Shown here piece after piece: positions 17,717-27,160 of a stretch of 64,000 nt of DNA. The notes under the pieces are model-generated. The model made no database searches, was not told the origin of the DNA, and was given only the letters and a program-made list of their open reading frames with translations. The position numbers and the translations under genes were made by a program. Within the stretch, counting starts at the first letter, position 1; the number at the start of each line of letters is the position of its first letter. The DNA comes from PWXP01 sp034005525 (GTDB lineage Bacteria > Planctomycetota > Planctomycetia > Pirellulales > Thermoguttaceae): the NCBI GenBank assembly GCA_034005525.1, contig JAVEUP010000012.1, positions 12,782-76,781 on the forward strand. The letters run 5' to 3'.

Positions 17717-18961
17717 TCAGATGGAGAGCAATTCGGTACCGCGGCCTTGCTGGATGAGCGGTACGTAGGTTTCGAGTTCCTCAAGCGTGGCGGGATCGGT
17801 CAGATCGACCACGGCGCCGCGTTCGGCGGAGAGATAGGCCGCCATGGTCAACTGCACGATTTCCAGGCCGTAATCGCAGTTCAACAGTGCCGGCCGCCCC
17901 TCGGCAATCGCGGCGACCAGATCGACGTTCTCGTCGGTATAGCCGTACAGGTCGGCCTCGTTCGGTTGGACGGCGAGCAGCCCCCGGCTGGACTGCGACT
18001 TCTCCAATGCGGCTTCGGCGTCGGCCACGGCCTCGGCGGCTACGTCGCCGATGAACAATTCCAGCGGGGAACGGAGCGTGTTGAACTCAAAGGCGTAGCC
18101 GGCCCCCAGCCCGTCGCACAGCAGCCGCAATCCCTGCTTGTCGTACATCCACGACACGGTGAACTGGGCCTTGACCAGTTGTCCGGTCTCCGGGTTCTTG
18201 TACGTGACCGTGCCCGTCGCGAAATCCTCGGCCGGCGTTTTCAAGTAGTCGACGCCGTACTTGTCCAGGAGTTCCTTGCGCCAGCGCGGCTGGCCCCACT
18301 TCAACAGCGAAAGATCGGCCTGGACCGATTGGGGACGGAGGAAGTCGACCGGCTTTCCGGGCGGAGTCAACATGTACCAGCCGACCGCGAGGCAGTGGCA
18401 GCCCATGTCGCTCATCACTCCGCCGCCCTGGCGCGTCGGATCCCAGAACCAGCCGTTGTGCGGTCCGGCGTGCTCCTCATTGCTGCGGAGCAAGAGCGGG
18501 GACCCCATCGAGTCCATCACCCGCGTCAACTGCCTTCGCGTGGCCTGGAGTGCCTTCATGTGCACCTGGTTCTCGAAGTACACGGTGGGCAGATTCACCT
18601 CTTTCAGCAATTCCAAGACGCGGCGCGCTTCTTTCATATTGCGCGCGAGCGGCTTCTCACAAATAATGGCCTTCAGCTTGGCCCCGGCCTTGACGGCGTC
18701 GACGATTTCTTCGACGACCTGAAGCCTTGCGAAATTGGGCATGAACAGGGCCACGACGTCCACGTTCGGGACCATCTCGCTAATGGTGCCGAAATCGCGC
18801 CCCTCGCCCAGGTTGTGCTCGCGCGTGTATGCCACCACCTTGTCCAGCGGGTCCTTGGAGACGAATCCGGCCACTTCAATGCCCTGGACTTGCCGCAGTG
18901 CCTGCAACTGAAAGCCCGCGATGAATCCGCCGCCAACAATTCCGTAACGCAAAGGTTGCAT
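17717..18961 (-). CDS. Gfo/Idh/MocA-family oxidoreductase
   Basis: AGGAG precedes the ATG at 18961, which gives 414 residues. The N-terminus is a Rossmann fold with YGIVGGGFIAGFQLQAL (NAD(P)-binding GxGGxxx loop). ICEKPLARN (about 95-105) is the conserved EKP motif that places the catalytic Lys. The C-terminal half is the alpha/beta substrate domain. There is no Tat or Sec signal, so it is cytoplasmic. Family enzymes oxidise or reduce sugars, inositols and related polyols. The gene lies 51 bases after an alpha/beta hydrolase gene on the same strand and is probably co-transcribed with it. Confidence 0.92.
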   Translation of the reverse strand: MQPLRYGIVGGGFIAGFQLQALRQVQGIEVAGFVSKDPLDKVVAYTREHNLGEGRDFGTISEMVPNVDVVALFMPNFARLQVVEEIVDAVKAGAKLKAIICEKPLARNMKEARRVLELLKEVNLPTVYFENQVHMKALQATRRQLTRVMDSMGSPLLLRSNEEHAGPHNGWFWDPTRQGGGVMSDMGCHCLAVGWYMLTPPGKPVDFLRPQSVQADLSLLKWGQPRWRKELLDKYGVDYLKTPAEDFATGTVTYKNPETGQLVKAQFTVSWMYDKQGLRLLCDGLGAGYAFEFNTLRSPLELFIGDVAAEAVADAEAALEKSQSSRGLLAVQPNEADLYGYTDENVDLVAAIAEGRPALLNCDYGLEIVQLTMAAYLSAERGAVVDLTDPATLEELETYVPLIQQGRGTELLSI

Positions 18962-19012
18962 CGAAGTTCTCCTGTCAAAATCGGGTAGTGAACACGGTCC
19001 CAATCTACAAAC

Positions 19013-21109
19013 TCAGGGTTCCTCCCACAAGTGCCGGGTCGCGGCTGTTTCGAGGATCGAAATGACGTCATCGGGCAATAAGAAGCCCTGTTGCTGAAGC
19101 TCCAGTGCCGCCTCGGCCGTGCGGGCAAGGTAATCTGCCCGGGTTGGATAACGTTCGTGAACCGATTGCCGCGGGTCGCCGAGTTGCTGCCGTTGCTGCG
19201 CGGTCGTGGCAAACGGCAGATACATGCCGTCGAGACGCGAAAGCTTGCCCCCCGCCCCGAACTCGGCTGCCCGCAGGTTCCAGCCGGTATACGTGCCCAG
19301 CGGCACGGCCACGTCGGGCAGACGGATGCCGGCAAGATCGTTGCCGTCGGCATCGACCGCGGGAACCAGCGCCCGGTAGCTTGGGCCCATCTTCGGCGGA
19401 ATCACGTCGGCAATGCCCTCGGTGTGAAAGCGCGGGCCGAAGTCGAGCCGCGGCGGCTGATAGTACGCCTCGGGCAGGTTCACCCCGGGGATGCGGGGGA
19501 ACTGCCGCCGAAACGTCTGGAGGTCTACCAGGGTGCCGTCGTCGATACGAGGATAGCGGCTGGCCGGCGGTTCCGTGCCGTCGCTCACCCAATTGTCCAG
19601 GGCCACCAACAACGCCCGGAGGACGGGACCACGGTCGTCCAGCGTGTTGCGCGGCTGCTGGCAAATGCCGGGCGTGTGCGGTCCCGCGCCGAGGTGCTGC
19701 GCGCTGGCGACCAGGTACACCCGCACTTCGGGCGGCATCTCCAGGTCGGTCCTGCCCTCCACGTCGGTGTGCAGCAGCGAGGCCCCCCGGCACCAGTATT
19801 CGGTGGACGATTGGACGAACATCATCCGCGGCACATGGCCCGCCGCCCGTGCGCGGGCGAGCGTACTGCCGGTCTCGCCGGTGACCGGATCGGTTTGCGG
19901 CACGGGCGCCAGCGGGAACGACTCGGAGCCCGACAACATGCCTTCGTGGTACGTCCCATATTCGGTGCTCATGCGGAAGCGGTAGTTGAACATGCCCTTG
20001 CCTGCGGCGGCGACGTGAAGCAGCGCGCCGTCGAACACGGGGCGGCGGGCTTCATCGGTATTGAGCCCCTCGTAGATGAAGTGGTTGATCACCCGGCCCG
20101 ACTGAGAAATGCCGAAGATGTACGCCATTTCGACGTTGCCGGCCAGCGGGTTGGCCACGCCCTGGCGGTCCTGCTTCGCATAACGGAAAAAGGAAACGCA
20201 ATCGCGCAGCGCGGCCAGGCCCAGGCCGGTCACGCGAGGTTCCTTGGCCGTGTACACCAGGTCGTACAGCCATCCGGGCCGGAAGCCCTCCTTCACGTAG
20301 ACGTGCGTTGGATCGGGAACGAGTTTTCCATCTTCCCATCGACCGAACGCCCACTCACCGTGCGGAATCTCGATGCCCGGCGCATCGCGGCTGGGGCGCA
20401 TGGTGAGCGTGGCCTGCCGGTTATCGAGCGAGACGGCGGGAAAGGCGTCGGAGATGCCCCACGGGCTCCACGAGAACGCGCGGCTGAAGGTCCGCTCCGT
20501 CGTCGAAATCTCCAGGTGCGCCGGCCCGGTAATCATCTCGCCGTTCTCGGTGGCTACCGGCAGCCCCGCGAGCAGGCGATGCTGGCCGTCCTCGACGACC
20601 TCGCCATTCCAGCCGGACCACAGGATCGAATAGCCCTGGTTGAGGAGGAAACCGTCACCGGCATGTTCCAGGGTCGTGGGGTCGTTGGTGCGCTCGGCGT
20701 TGTTGAAGGTCCACAGTGCCAGCTTATTGCCGCGGTTGTGTACATCGTACAAGATGCGCCGGTTGCCGCGCCCGGGATCAACCGGCTTGAGCAGGAAGAA
20801 ATCGGTCCAGCACTCAACCCGTCCGCGATCGTTGCGCGGGGCAAGCTTCAAATCATGGATGCGCGCGTTGGCCGGGTCGTCGGGGTCGACCTCGACGATC
20901 ATCCGGCCCGCGATGCGCTCGTAAGGGCCCGCCGCTCCGAAGCGATGCCCATCGGCGAACGGCGCCCGCTCGCGAATTTCCAGGCGCACGACTTCGGCAG
21001 AAGCCGAACCGACAAACCCGGCAAGAATACCGAGGGCCAGGGTAACGGACGAGGCGACTTCCCAAACGGCATACGTACGTGAACGTGCCGACTGCTCTTT
21101 GTATTTCAT
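19013..21109 (-). CDS. secreted alpha/beta hydrolase-domain protein
   Basis: The 698-residue protein has a long signal peptide (basic N-terminus, hydrophobic 19-38, cleavage near SASA). GGAG stands 5 bases before the ATG. The body resembles the PF20091-type alpha/beta hydrolase domain: GPYERIAGR, YDVHNRGNKL, ILWSGWNGE, and the nucleophile region FGISQSGRVINHF (Ser of GxSxS near residue 345). A partner His is likely in SAQHLGAGPHTPG. The reaction is probably hydrolysis of an ester or lactone outside the inner membrane, with no substrate predictable. It is followed by the oxidoreductase gene, so extracellular ester cleavage may feed the cytoplasmic oxidoreductase (inference). Confidence 0.82.
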   Translation of the reverse strand: MKYKEQSARSRTYAVWEVASSVTLALGILAGFVGSASAEVVRLEIRERAPFADGHRFGAAGPYERIAGRMIVEVDPDDPANARIHDLKLAPRNDRGRVECWTDFFLLKPVDPGRGNRRILYDVHNRGNKLALWTFNNAERTNDPTTLEHAGDGFLLNQGYSILWSGWNGEVVEDGQHRLLAGLPVATENGEMITGPAHLEISTTERTFSRAFSWSPWGISDAFPAVSLDNRQATLTMRPSRDAPGIEIPHGEWAFGRWEDGKLVPDPTHVYVKEGFRPGWLYDLVYTAKEPRVTGLGLAALRDCVSFFRYAKQDRQGVANPLAGNVEMAYIFGISQSGRVINHFIYEGLNTDEARRPVFDGALLHVAAAGKGMFNYRFRMSTEYGTYHEGMLSGSESFPLAPVPQTDPVTGETGSTLARARAAGHVPRMMFVQSSTEYWCRGASLLHTDVEGRTDLEMPPEVRVYLVASAQHLGAGPHTPGICQQPRNTLDDRGPVLRALLVALDNWVSDGTEPPASRYPRIDDGTLVDLQTFRRQFPRIPGVNLPEAYYQPPRLDFGPRFHTEGIADVIPPKMGPSYRALVPAVDADGNDLAGIRLPDVAVPLGTYTGWNLRAAEFGAGGKLSRLDGMYLPFATTAQQRQQLGDPRQSVHERYPTRADYLARTAEAALELQQQGFLLPDDVISILETAATRHLWEEP

Positions 21110-21341
21110 GATGGCTCCACTAGGCTGAGAGGAATCACTCGTGCGTTCCCAGAAACCGCTTCCGGGACCGCGACAAGCCGATTATGGTGGACGCATTGCG
21201 AGGTGTCAAGTAAGGCGCTGCTCGGCGCGCCCGGCCGGCGATCCGGCAATCGAGAGAGCGAGCAGAAGGATCGCGACTTACGCGCATGTCCCAGCATGCG
21301 TACGCCGTCCGAGTGAGAGCGTTCCTGTATTTCCGCCGAAG

Positions 21342-21370
21342 TTGAGCCCCCGGTTTGTATCGGCTACAAT
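21342..21370 (+). promoter_or_regulatory. sigma70-like promoter for the second oxidoreductase gene
   Basis: TTGAGC, 17 bases, TACAAT. It lies between divergent genes and points at the ATG at 21503, giving a leader of about 125 bases. Confidence 0.5.
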
Positions 21371-21502
21371 CGTAGTGTGGTCCTCCATGGGCGCCGGAAC
21401 GCCTTTGCTCGCTGGTGCATCCCGGCGGCTTGTGGCCCATGCTCGGCCACGGCAATAGTCCCGTATCCCCCACCCTCGACCTTCCCCAAGGAAACACCCG
21501 AC

Positions 21503-22786
21503 ATGCAACCCACCATCGATCGCCGCGATTTTGTGCAAATGGGGGTCGCTGCCAGTCTGGCAAGCGGCCTGGGCGCTTCATTACACGCCGAGGAGCCGAA
21601 ACCACCGATTCGACTGGGGGTGGTCGGGGTCGGCGGCCGCGGGACCTATCTGCTCCGCGTGGCGCTGGCTGCCGGGGTGGAGGTGCCGGCGCTGTGCGAC
21701 GTCAACGAGGCGAACCTGGCTCGAGCGACGGAACTTGTAGCCCAGGCGCGCGGCGGCGCCCGCCCCGAGGGCTATTCTCAGGGGCCGGAAGACTACCTCC
21801 GGATGCTCGAACGGGATGACCTCGACGCCATCCTCGTCGGCACCGGAATGCAGATCCACGCGCCCATTTCCGTCGCGGCCATGAAGGCCGGCAAGCACGT
21901 GCTGTGCGAGGTCGCCGCCGCAATGACGCTCGACGAGTGCTGGCAACTGGTCGACGCCGTCGAGGCGACGGGCAGAATCTACATGATGGCCGAAAACTGC
22001 TGCTACTGGGAGCACGTGATGATGGTCGACCAGATGGTCGAGCAGGGGCTTCTTGGCGAACTGACTTTCGCGGAATGCGGGTATGTCCACGATTGCCGAA
22101 GCCTGAAGCTGGCCGCCGACGGATCGCTTACCTGGCGGGGCGAGATGATTCGCGACCAGGCGGGCGACAACTATCCGACGCACAACCTCGGTCCGGTCGC
22201 CCGCTGGTTCGGCATCAACCGGGGCAACCGATTCGTTTCGCTGGTGAGCCGAGCGACGGGCCAACGTTCGTGGCAAGCCTTTCTCGCCGAAAGGCTGCCG
22301 CCGGAGCATCCGACGCGCAAGATCGAGTATAAGGGCGCCGACTCGGTATCGACGCTGATTCACACGGCCAACGGGGCTCTGATCGACGTGCGTTACGACA
22401 TCTCATCACCGCGCCCCGCGTGGGGGCCGTACTTTGCGCTGCAGGGCACCAAGGGCAGCTTCGAAACACGCACCCAGCGGCAGATCTGGCTCGAAGGGCG
22501 AACCGAAGGCCATAAGTGGCAGCCACTGGCCGACTACGCGTCTGAGTTCGAGCCGCCCAAGTGGCGGCAATTCCGCGAGCAGGCACAAGCTACCGGACAC
22601 GGCGGCGCCGACTTCTTCGTTATCCACGAGTTCCTTGACGCCGTACGCAACGGAGGCCCCTCGCCGGTCGACGTCTACGACGCCGTCGCCTGGAGTTGCA
22701 TTATTGCCCTCTCTCACAAATCGATCGTCGAAGGCGGACGCGAGCAGGAGGTTCCCGACTTCACTCGCGGCAAGTGGAAGGCATAG
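21503..22786 (+). CDS. Gfo/Idh/MocA-family oxidoreductase with Tat-like signal
   Basis: The frame is open from 21377, but the ATG at 21503 starts a typical Tat-type leader (RRDFVQMG followed by AASLASGLGASLHA) and AAGGA lies upstream. The 427-residue product has the NAD(P)-binding segment IRLGVVGVGGRGTYL, LCDVNEANL, a weak EKP-type region (HVLCEVAAAM, with Val-Ala-Ala in place of Lys-Pro), and a C-terminal substrate domain (YSQGPEDY, WRGEMIRDQ). The catalytic Lys is not at its usual place, a recurring variation among Tat-exported planctomycete members. It ends 4 bases before the convergent DUF1080 remnant. Confidence 0.9.
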   Translation: MQPTIDRRDFVQMGVAASLASGLGASLHAEEPKPPIRLGVVGVGGRGTYLLRVALAAGVEVPALCDVNEANLARATELVAQARGGARPEGYSQGPEDYLRMLERDDLDAILVGTGMQIHAPISVAAMKAGKHVLCEVAAAMTLDECWQLVDAVEATGRIYMMAENCCYWEHVMMVDQMVEQGLLGELTFAECGYVHDCRSLKLAADGSLTWRGEMIRDQAGDNYPTHNLGPVARWFGINRGNRFVSLVSRATGQRSWQAFLAERLPPEHPTRKIEYKGADSVSTLIHTANGALIDVRYDISSPRPAWGPYFALQGTKGSFETRTQRQIWLEGRTEGHKWQPLADYASEFEPPKWRQFREQAQATGHGGADFFVIHEFLDAVRNGGPSPVDVYDAVAWSCIIALSHKSIVEGGREQEVPDFTRGKWKA

Positions 22787-22790
22787 CCGG

Positions 22791-23291
22791 CTACCGCTCC
22801 GCCGGCAATTCCTTGATGAAGATGTTGCGGAACTGGATGCAGCTTGAGGCCGGCCCCCAGCGGCCCGTCTCTTCGTTGTACCGGCCGTGATGCTGCAATG
22901 CGATGGACCCGCTTTCCGGCACGCCGGGCAGTTGGGCGTTCTCGATCACCGTCTGCCCGTTGAGAATCACGGTCAACCGGTCGCCGCGCATCACGACCTT
23001 CTGCCGGTTCCACTCGCCTAACGGCTTGTCGGCATTGACGCGCGGCGTCACGGCCTCGCGCACCTCCTCGGGCATGTTCTTATCGGTCCGGTAGCCCCAC
23101 ACCTCGCCGGAACCCATCGGGTTCATCCAGATGTTCATCTGCGCTTTTGACGTGCCGCGCACATAGACGCCCGAGTCGGGTGAATGGACAATGGGGGAAC
23201 CGTCGGCCTCGGTTTCGGTGCCGTAAAGCTCCTTGGCAGTCTTCAACCGCCAGTCAATCAAGGGGGTACAAGAACCGAAAACCCTTGACAC
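22791..23291 (-). pseudogene. DUF1080 (3-keto-disaccharide hydrolase-like) gene, 5' end lost
   Basis: The 166 residues from DWRLKTAKELY through SGVYVRG, GSGEVWGYRTD, LGEWNRQKVVMRG and SIALQHHGRYNEE to IQFRNIFIKEL are the C-terminal two thirds of the jelly-roll DUF1080 family. The signal peptide and first strands, which normally precede an (L/V)DWR motif, are missing. The only upstream start is a GTG at 23291, with GGAGG just 2 bases before it, too close for normal use. It overlaps the -35 box of the opposite-strand promoter. An N-terminal deletion is the simplest explanation; an unusual start elsewhere is the alternative. Confidence 0.7.
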
Positions 23292-23314
23292 CGCCTCCGT
23301 GCCGAACGTCTAAT
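23285..23314 (+). promoter_or_regulatory. sigma70-like promoter for the PmoA-like gene
   Basis: A perfect TTGACA, 18 bases, and TCTAAT. It points at the gene starting at 23453 and would give a leader of about 130 bases. It lies exactly over the broken 5' end of the DUF1080 remnant. Confidence 0.55.
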
Positions 23315-23452
23315 AGTGATGTAGGGCAGGTATCCTGATGCCTGACCAGGGAAGCGACACGCGGCTTGGGCGGCAGGATGCCTGGACTGGAGGCTGTTCG
23401 CTTTCTCGACAACGCAGGTTACACAACGGAACTTTCAGACGGGGACCAACCA

Positions 23453-24526
23453 ATGATGAACTATCGGCTCGGAACTGTCGTCCTGATGGCTTTGTTCGCT
23501 CCGGCGTCGCTTTTCGCGGCGGGGCCGCTGGCGTTCTCCGTCGACGAGGAGACACAGAGTTATACGATCACCGACGCGGGGCAGCCGGTCCTGACGTATC
23601 GCTTCGGCGAGGTGCCGTTGCCGGCCGGGGTCGAAGCGGGCCATTTCAGCAAGGGGGCTGCGCCCTACAACGGCGCCTACTTCACCGACGGCAGCCGGTA
23701 CGGGGGCGAACGGAGCAACTATATCGATCCCCTCTACGGATTCCACGGCGAGCCGCTTACCGCCGACTATCCGAAAGATCATCTCCATCATCGCGGGCTC
23801 TGGTGGAGCTGGTGCGAAGTGCGACACAACGAGAAGATCGGCGATCTCTGGGCCGTCTGCAAAATTCGCGCCTATCCGGTCAAGATCGCAAAGATGGAGG
23901 CCGACCACGAGCATGCCGTATTGCAGGCGGTAAACCATTGGCGCTACGACGACGACCCGGCCCCGGTCCTGACCGAGACGGTTACGATTCGCGCATCGAA
24001 GACCGCGGGAACCGAAGGAGCCCGGAGCCGCACGGTCGACGTCGACGTCCGGCTTGAAGCGCTGGTCGATGGCGTGGCGATTGCCGGCCGCCAGAAGGTC
24101 GATTACGGCGGCTACGGCGGTATGACGGTACGGTTACACCCCGAGGTGAAGGAGTATTCGCTACGGGCCGTGCATCCGCATCCGGACCAGTGGCGCGGCG
24201 ACGACCTGGCGATCGTCCAGCGGGTGACCGATCCGGCCGCGCTGGACAACGCCGCCTGGCTGGCGCTCTACGGCAAGTACCCTGCCGCCGGCGTGGCGAA
24301 TCCCGGCTTCACAACGCTGATGATGTTCGAGTCAAAAGAGACGCCGCTCTATCCGAACAACTTCCGGTACTACGGCACCACGTGCACTTCCTTGGCCTTT
24401 CCGGGCAGGACGGTTTTCCCGATCGAGAAAGGCAAGCCGCTCGACTACCGGACCCGGTTGGTGATACGCGAAGGGAAGACCACCCTCGAACAGGAGAAAG
24501 CTGCCTGGCAGGCGTATCAGCGCTGA
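23453..24526 (+). CDS. PmoA-like (DUF6807) secreted protein
   Basis: The ATG at 23453 (or 23456) begins a signal peptide (NYRLGTVVLMALFAPASLFAA). An upstream extension to 23366 lacks such a feature. The 357-residue product has the family signatures YSFGEVPLPAGVEAG-like openings (here YRFGEVPLPAGVEAGHF), YIDPLYGFHGEPLTADYPKD, HLHHRGLWWSW, GGYGGMTVRL and a C-terminal RTRLVIREGK. The two His in HLHHRG are conserved in these proteins and may bind metal. Annotated members are called methane oxygenase PmoA in databases, but no such activity is established and this gene sits in a sugar-catabolism setting. Function is unknown. Confidence 0.82.
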   Translation: MMNYRLGTVVLMALFAPASLFAAGPLAFSVDEETQSYTITDAGQPVLTYRFGEVPLPAGVEAGHFSKGAAPYNGAYFTDGSRYGGERSNYIDPLYGFHGEPLTADYPKDHLHHRGLWWSWCEVRHNEKIGDLWAVCKIRAYPVKIAKMEADHEHAVLQAVNHWRYDDDPAPVLTETVTIRASKTAGTEGARSRTVDVDVRLEALVDGVAIAGRQKVDYGGYGGMTVRLHPEVKEYSLRAVHPHPDQWRGDDLAIVQRVTDPAALDNAAWLALYGKYPAAGVANPGFTTLMMFESKETPLYPNNFRYYGTTCTSLAFPGRTVFPIEKGKPLDYRTRLVIREGKTTLEQEKAAWQAYQR

Positions 24527-24624
24527 TCGGCTTCCGTCAGTCGGGCCTGGCGGCGGACAATCGCGGACAAGAACCCAGTCGCGAGTTTCGGCAACGGCGG
24601 CATCCACAGGATCTGATCTACTGT

Positions 24625-24644
24625 GGCCTGGAAACGGAAGAGCC
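24625..24644 (-). repeat. partial palindromic element family II (one arm)
   Basis: GGCCTGGAAACGGAAGAGCC equals the right arm of the 99-bp element at 46334. It lies between the convergent PmoA-like and DUF4838 genes. Confidence 0.55.
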
Positions 24645-24666
24645 ATGCCCTTTCTTTCGCCCGCCC

Positions 24667-26910
24667 TCACTCAGCCGTGATGAGGAGGACGCGGTCGACG
24701 AACATCGCATCCAACTCGGGACTGTGTCCGTGGGCGAACCAGAAGTACGCGCCGGCGACGAAGTCGACAGGGCCCAGGTCAATCCAGCGGAACTTCCGGT
24801 CGAACGAGCCGTCGTCCGTCGTGAAATCTTTCGCCAAGAGGGACATGGACTTGAGTGACTTCTTGCCCTTCGAGTCGTAGACTCCCCAGGAGCCGAGCCG
24901 GCCTTCCTTGATCGTCCCTTCGCATCGCAGGGAAGCAAGAATCCGGTACTTCCCGCGAACGGGCGGTGTGTAGTTGGTGTTCCAGTCAACCTTCGTTCCC
25001 ATGCGTACGCTCTTGCCGTTCCAGGCTTCCGCGTCCTCGACAATCGTCGCCGCATCATGGACGTTGTTGAACGCCAGCGCGTCGAAAACAACCCAGCCGT
25101 CTTCCGGGACGTCCTTGCAGATGTCCGGCGGGTTCTTCTGCGCCAGGAAGCCTGCCTTCAGGCCTTCGAGGTACGTGCCGAAGTTCTTCTCTTGTGAGAT
25201 GACGGCCGCTTTCGTCTTGAATTGCAGGCAGAGATGCGTGAACTCGTCGGCCGCTCCGAGCGGGTCTTTCGGCCCAAGGAACGGCAGCTTCTTCTCGCGA
25301 GCCTCACACCGAAGTGGATAATAACGACTCAGCCAGACGTGGTCGATGCCCATCTTGGACTTCCGCAATCGCCGCAGCTCGTCGGAATCGGGACCGTAGG
25401 TTGCCGTTGCCGTCTCGACCGCCTTGTTCATGATCTCGGTAACCTGGTTGAGAGCGGCCAGGTCAAGCCACTTCGCCGAGTTCATGCCGAAACACCCCAG
25501 GTAGATCTTCTCCTTTTCCGCCTGCGCGATCAGGACGTCCCAATACTGCTTGATGAGCGGAGCGACTGCCTCGCCGTAATAGCCGCGGAGAAAGTCGTCA
25601 ATCAGTTCTTCCGCGTCGAGGTGCGGTTCCCACATGGCGCGCAGCAGCAGCCAGTTCTTCAGCTCGCAGAAGTCGTCGCCTTCTCCCTCTTCAAACAGGC
25701 CGATCGCGCCATGCTTGACGAAATAGCGCACGTTCGGAACGAGAACGCGAAGGTTCGGATGCGGACCGAGGTAGTCGTTGTAGTTCGTCGTGTAGTCCCA
25801 GATGAACAAGTATTTCGCCAGCTTGCTCCAGGCTTCCATGTCGGCGGCGAACTTCTGGTTCTGCTCCCCGTCGAGCGGCTGGATATAGGAACACTCGATC
25901 GTGCAAAGGCGAATCAGCACATTGTCGCGAGGTTTGATCGTCTTCGGCGGCTTGCGCGTATACTGGTATGCCAGCGATTCGACCAGGACGTCGGGAAACT
26001 CCTTCTCGACCGCCTCCGCCACCTTGTTAAGCATGAAGACAAGCGTACCTGCGTGGCTTTCTTCCGCGTCGTCCATTGCCTTGCACTTCTCGCAGGTGCA
26101 GAACCCATACCAGTCATTCTGGGAGACGTCGATCATCTTGGCATCCGGATGCCTTCGCAGCGTCTCCAGGACGTTCTTGGTCAGCTCCGCAATCATGGCT
26201 TCGTTGGTGAGGCAGAGCTGTGCGCGTTCGTGCTTCCGTTTGCCGTCGATTTCCGAGTACCATTCCGGGTGGGCGTCGAAATACTTGTCCGGCGGCAGAT
26301 ATTTGTAGAAGGAATGGACGAAATTGACGATCCGAACCGCGCCGCCGTACTCCGGGGTCAGGTTCCCGTTGCCCTTCATGCGGGCGGAGAAGACGGTTGG
26401 CTGGGCGTTGCGATGGTACATTTCGCGCGAGATCATCTGAGGCGCGTAGGAAACGGCCAGATCGTCGGCCACGACAAGCGTCGGCCTCTTCGGCACGAAC
26501 GTATCTTCCGGCGTCCACCAACGAACGCCCACGAAATCCTGCAGGAACGAATAGACGGCATACAGACAACCGCGTTTCTCGTGGCCTGCGAGGATTAAGT
26601 TGCCATCGTCCATCTTGATCAGGATTTCGTCGAACTTGTAGTCCTTCTTCGGAGCCTTCGCCGTATCGCCGATGAAGATCAACGATTGCCCACCGGCGGG
26701 CGCGTCCTTCTCGGCAATCGTCTGGAAATCGGCCGCAGTAACGAGTTTGAGATGTTCCGACAGTTCGCGAGCAGCGGTCTTTTCGACAGTTGTCGGTTCG
26801 TCGGGCAGGACAATCGTCCAATCGGTCGCGCCGTCCTTCGCCAGTTCAGCGGAATACAAAAAGGCTGGCAGAAACAGAAGACCGAACAACAGAAGGAGGG
26901 TTCGTTTCAT
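24667..26910 (-). CDS. DUF4838-domain secreted protein, glycoside-hydrolase-like
   Basis: The 747-residue product begins with a signal peptide (MKRTLLLLFGLLFLPAFLYSA). Residues about 25-110 look like the N-terminal alpha-glucuronidase-type domain (TVEKTAARELSEHLK, IFIGDTAKA). The DUF4838 core follows, with the motifs CYAVYSFLQDFVGVRWWTP-like GVRWWTPED, YHRNAQPT, HSFYKYLPPDKYFDAHPEWYS, CLTNEAM, DVSQNDWYGFCTCEKCKA and ANVRYF. The C-terminus (about 560-747) has a carbohydrate-binding-like beta domain. The repeated Asp/Glu pairs suggest a TIM-barrel-like glycosidase, but catalytic residues were not identified. The upstream in-frame stretch to 27018 lacks a signal peptide. Function is probably polysaccharide processing (inference). 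Confidence 0.78.
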   Translation of the reverse strand: MKRTLLLLFGLLFLPAFLYSAELAKDGATDWTIVLPDEPTTVEKTAARELSEHLKLVTAADFQTIAEKDAPAGGQSLIFIGDTAKAPKKDYKFDEILIKMDDGNLILAGHEKRGCLYAVYSFLQDFVGVRWWTPEDTFVPKRPTLVVADDLAVSYAPQMISREMYHRNAQPTVFSARMKGNGNLTPEYGGAVRIVNFVHSFYKYLPPDKYFDAHPEWYSEIDGKRKHERAQLCLTNEAMIAELTKNVLETLRRHPDAKMIDVSQNDWYGFCTCEKCKAMDDAEESHAGTLVFMLNKVAEAVEKEFPDVLVESLAYQYTRKPPKTIKPRDNVLIRLCTIECSYIQPLDGEQNQKFAADMEAWSKLAKYLFIWDYTTNYNDYLGPHPNLRVLVPNVRYFVKHGAIGLFEEGEGDDFCELKNWLLLRAMWEPHLDAEELIDDFLRGYYGEAVAPLIKQYWDVLIAQAEKEKIYLGCFGMNSAKWLDLAALNQVTEIMNKAVETATATYGPDSDELRRLRKSKMGIDHVWLSRYYPLRCEAREKKLPFLGPKDPLGAADEFTHLCLQFKTKAAVISQEKNFGTYLEGLKAGFLAQKNPPDICKDVPEDGWVVFDALAFNNVHDAATIVEDAEAWNGKSVRMGTKVDWNTNYTPPVRGKYRILASLRCEGTIKEGRLGSWGVYDSKGKKSLKSMSLLAKDFTTDDGSFDRKFRWIDLGPVDFVAGAYFWFAHGHSPELDAMFVDRVLLITAE

Positions 26911-27002
26911 GGCGTGGGTACCTGTGTTGCGTGGTGCAGAATGCCGAAACGTCGGCAAGTGAGGATTGGATGGCGGGAACGATCCTCGACCGTACAAAGA
27001 TA

Positions 27003-27031
27003 ATTGTCCTGCCGTCAAAAGCGATTGTCAA
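27003..27031 (-). promoter_or_regulatory. sigma70-like promoter for the DUF4838 gene
   Basis: Read on the minus strand: TTGACA, 17 bases, GACAAT. It gives a leader of about 85 bases before the ATG at 26910. Confidence 0.45.
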
Positions 27032-27160
27032 GGGTCCGCAAGCCCCCACAAGGGAGAGGCTCGGGAAAGGCGCGCAGCCAGGTTTGAGGTTGCTCCGCGG
27101 TGAAACGATCAGGGAAACGGGCGCACCGGGCTGCCATACTCACAACGGCTTAGCCGGGAC

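Noticed and set aside
19091..21082. Long open reading frame (663 codons) on the plus strand
   Set aside because: It is antisense to the alpha/beta hydrolase gene; the composition is Arg/His-rich and no domain is recognisable.
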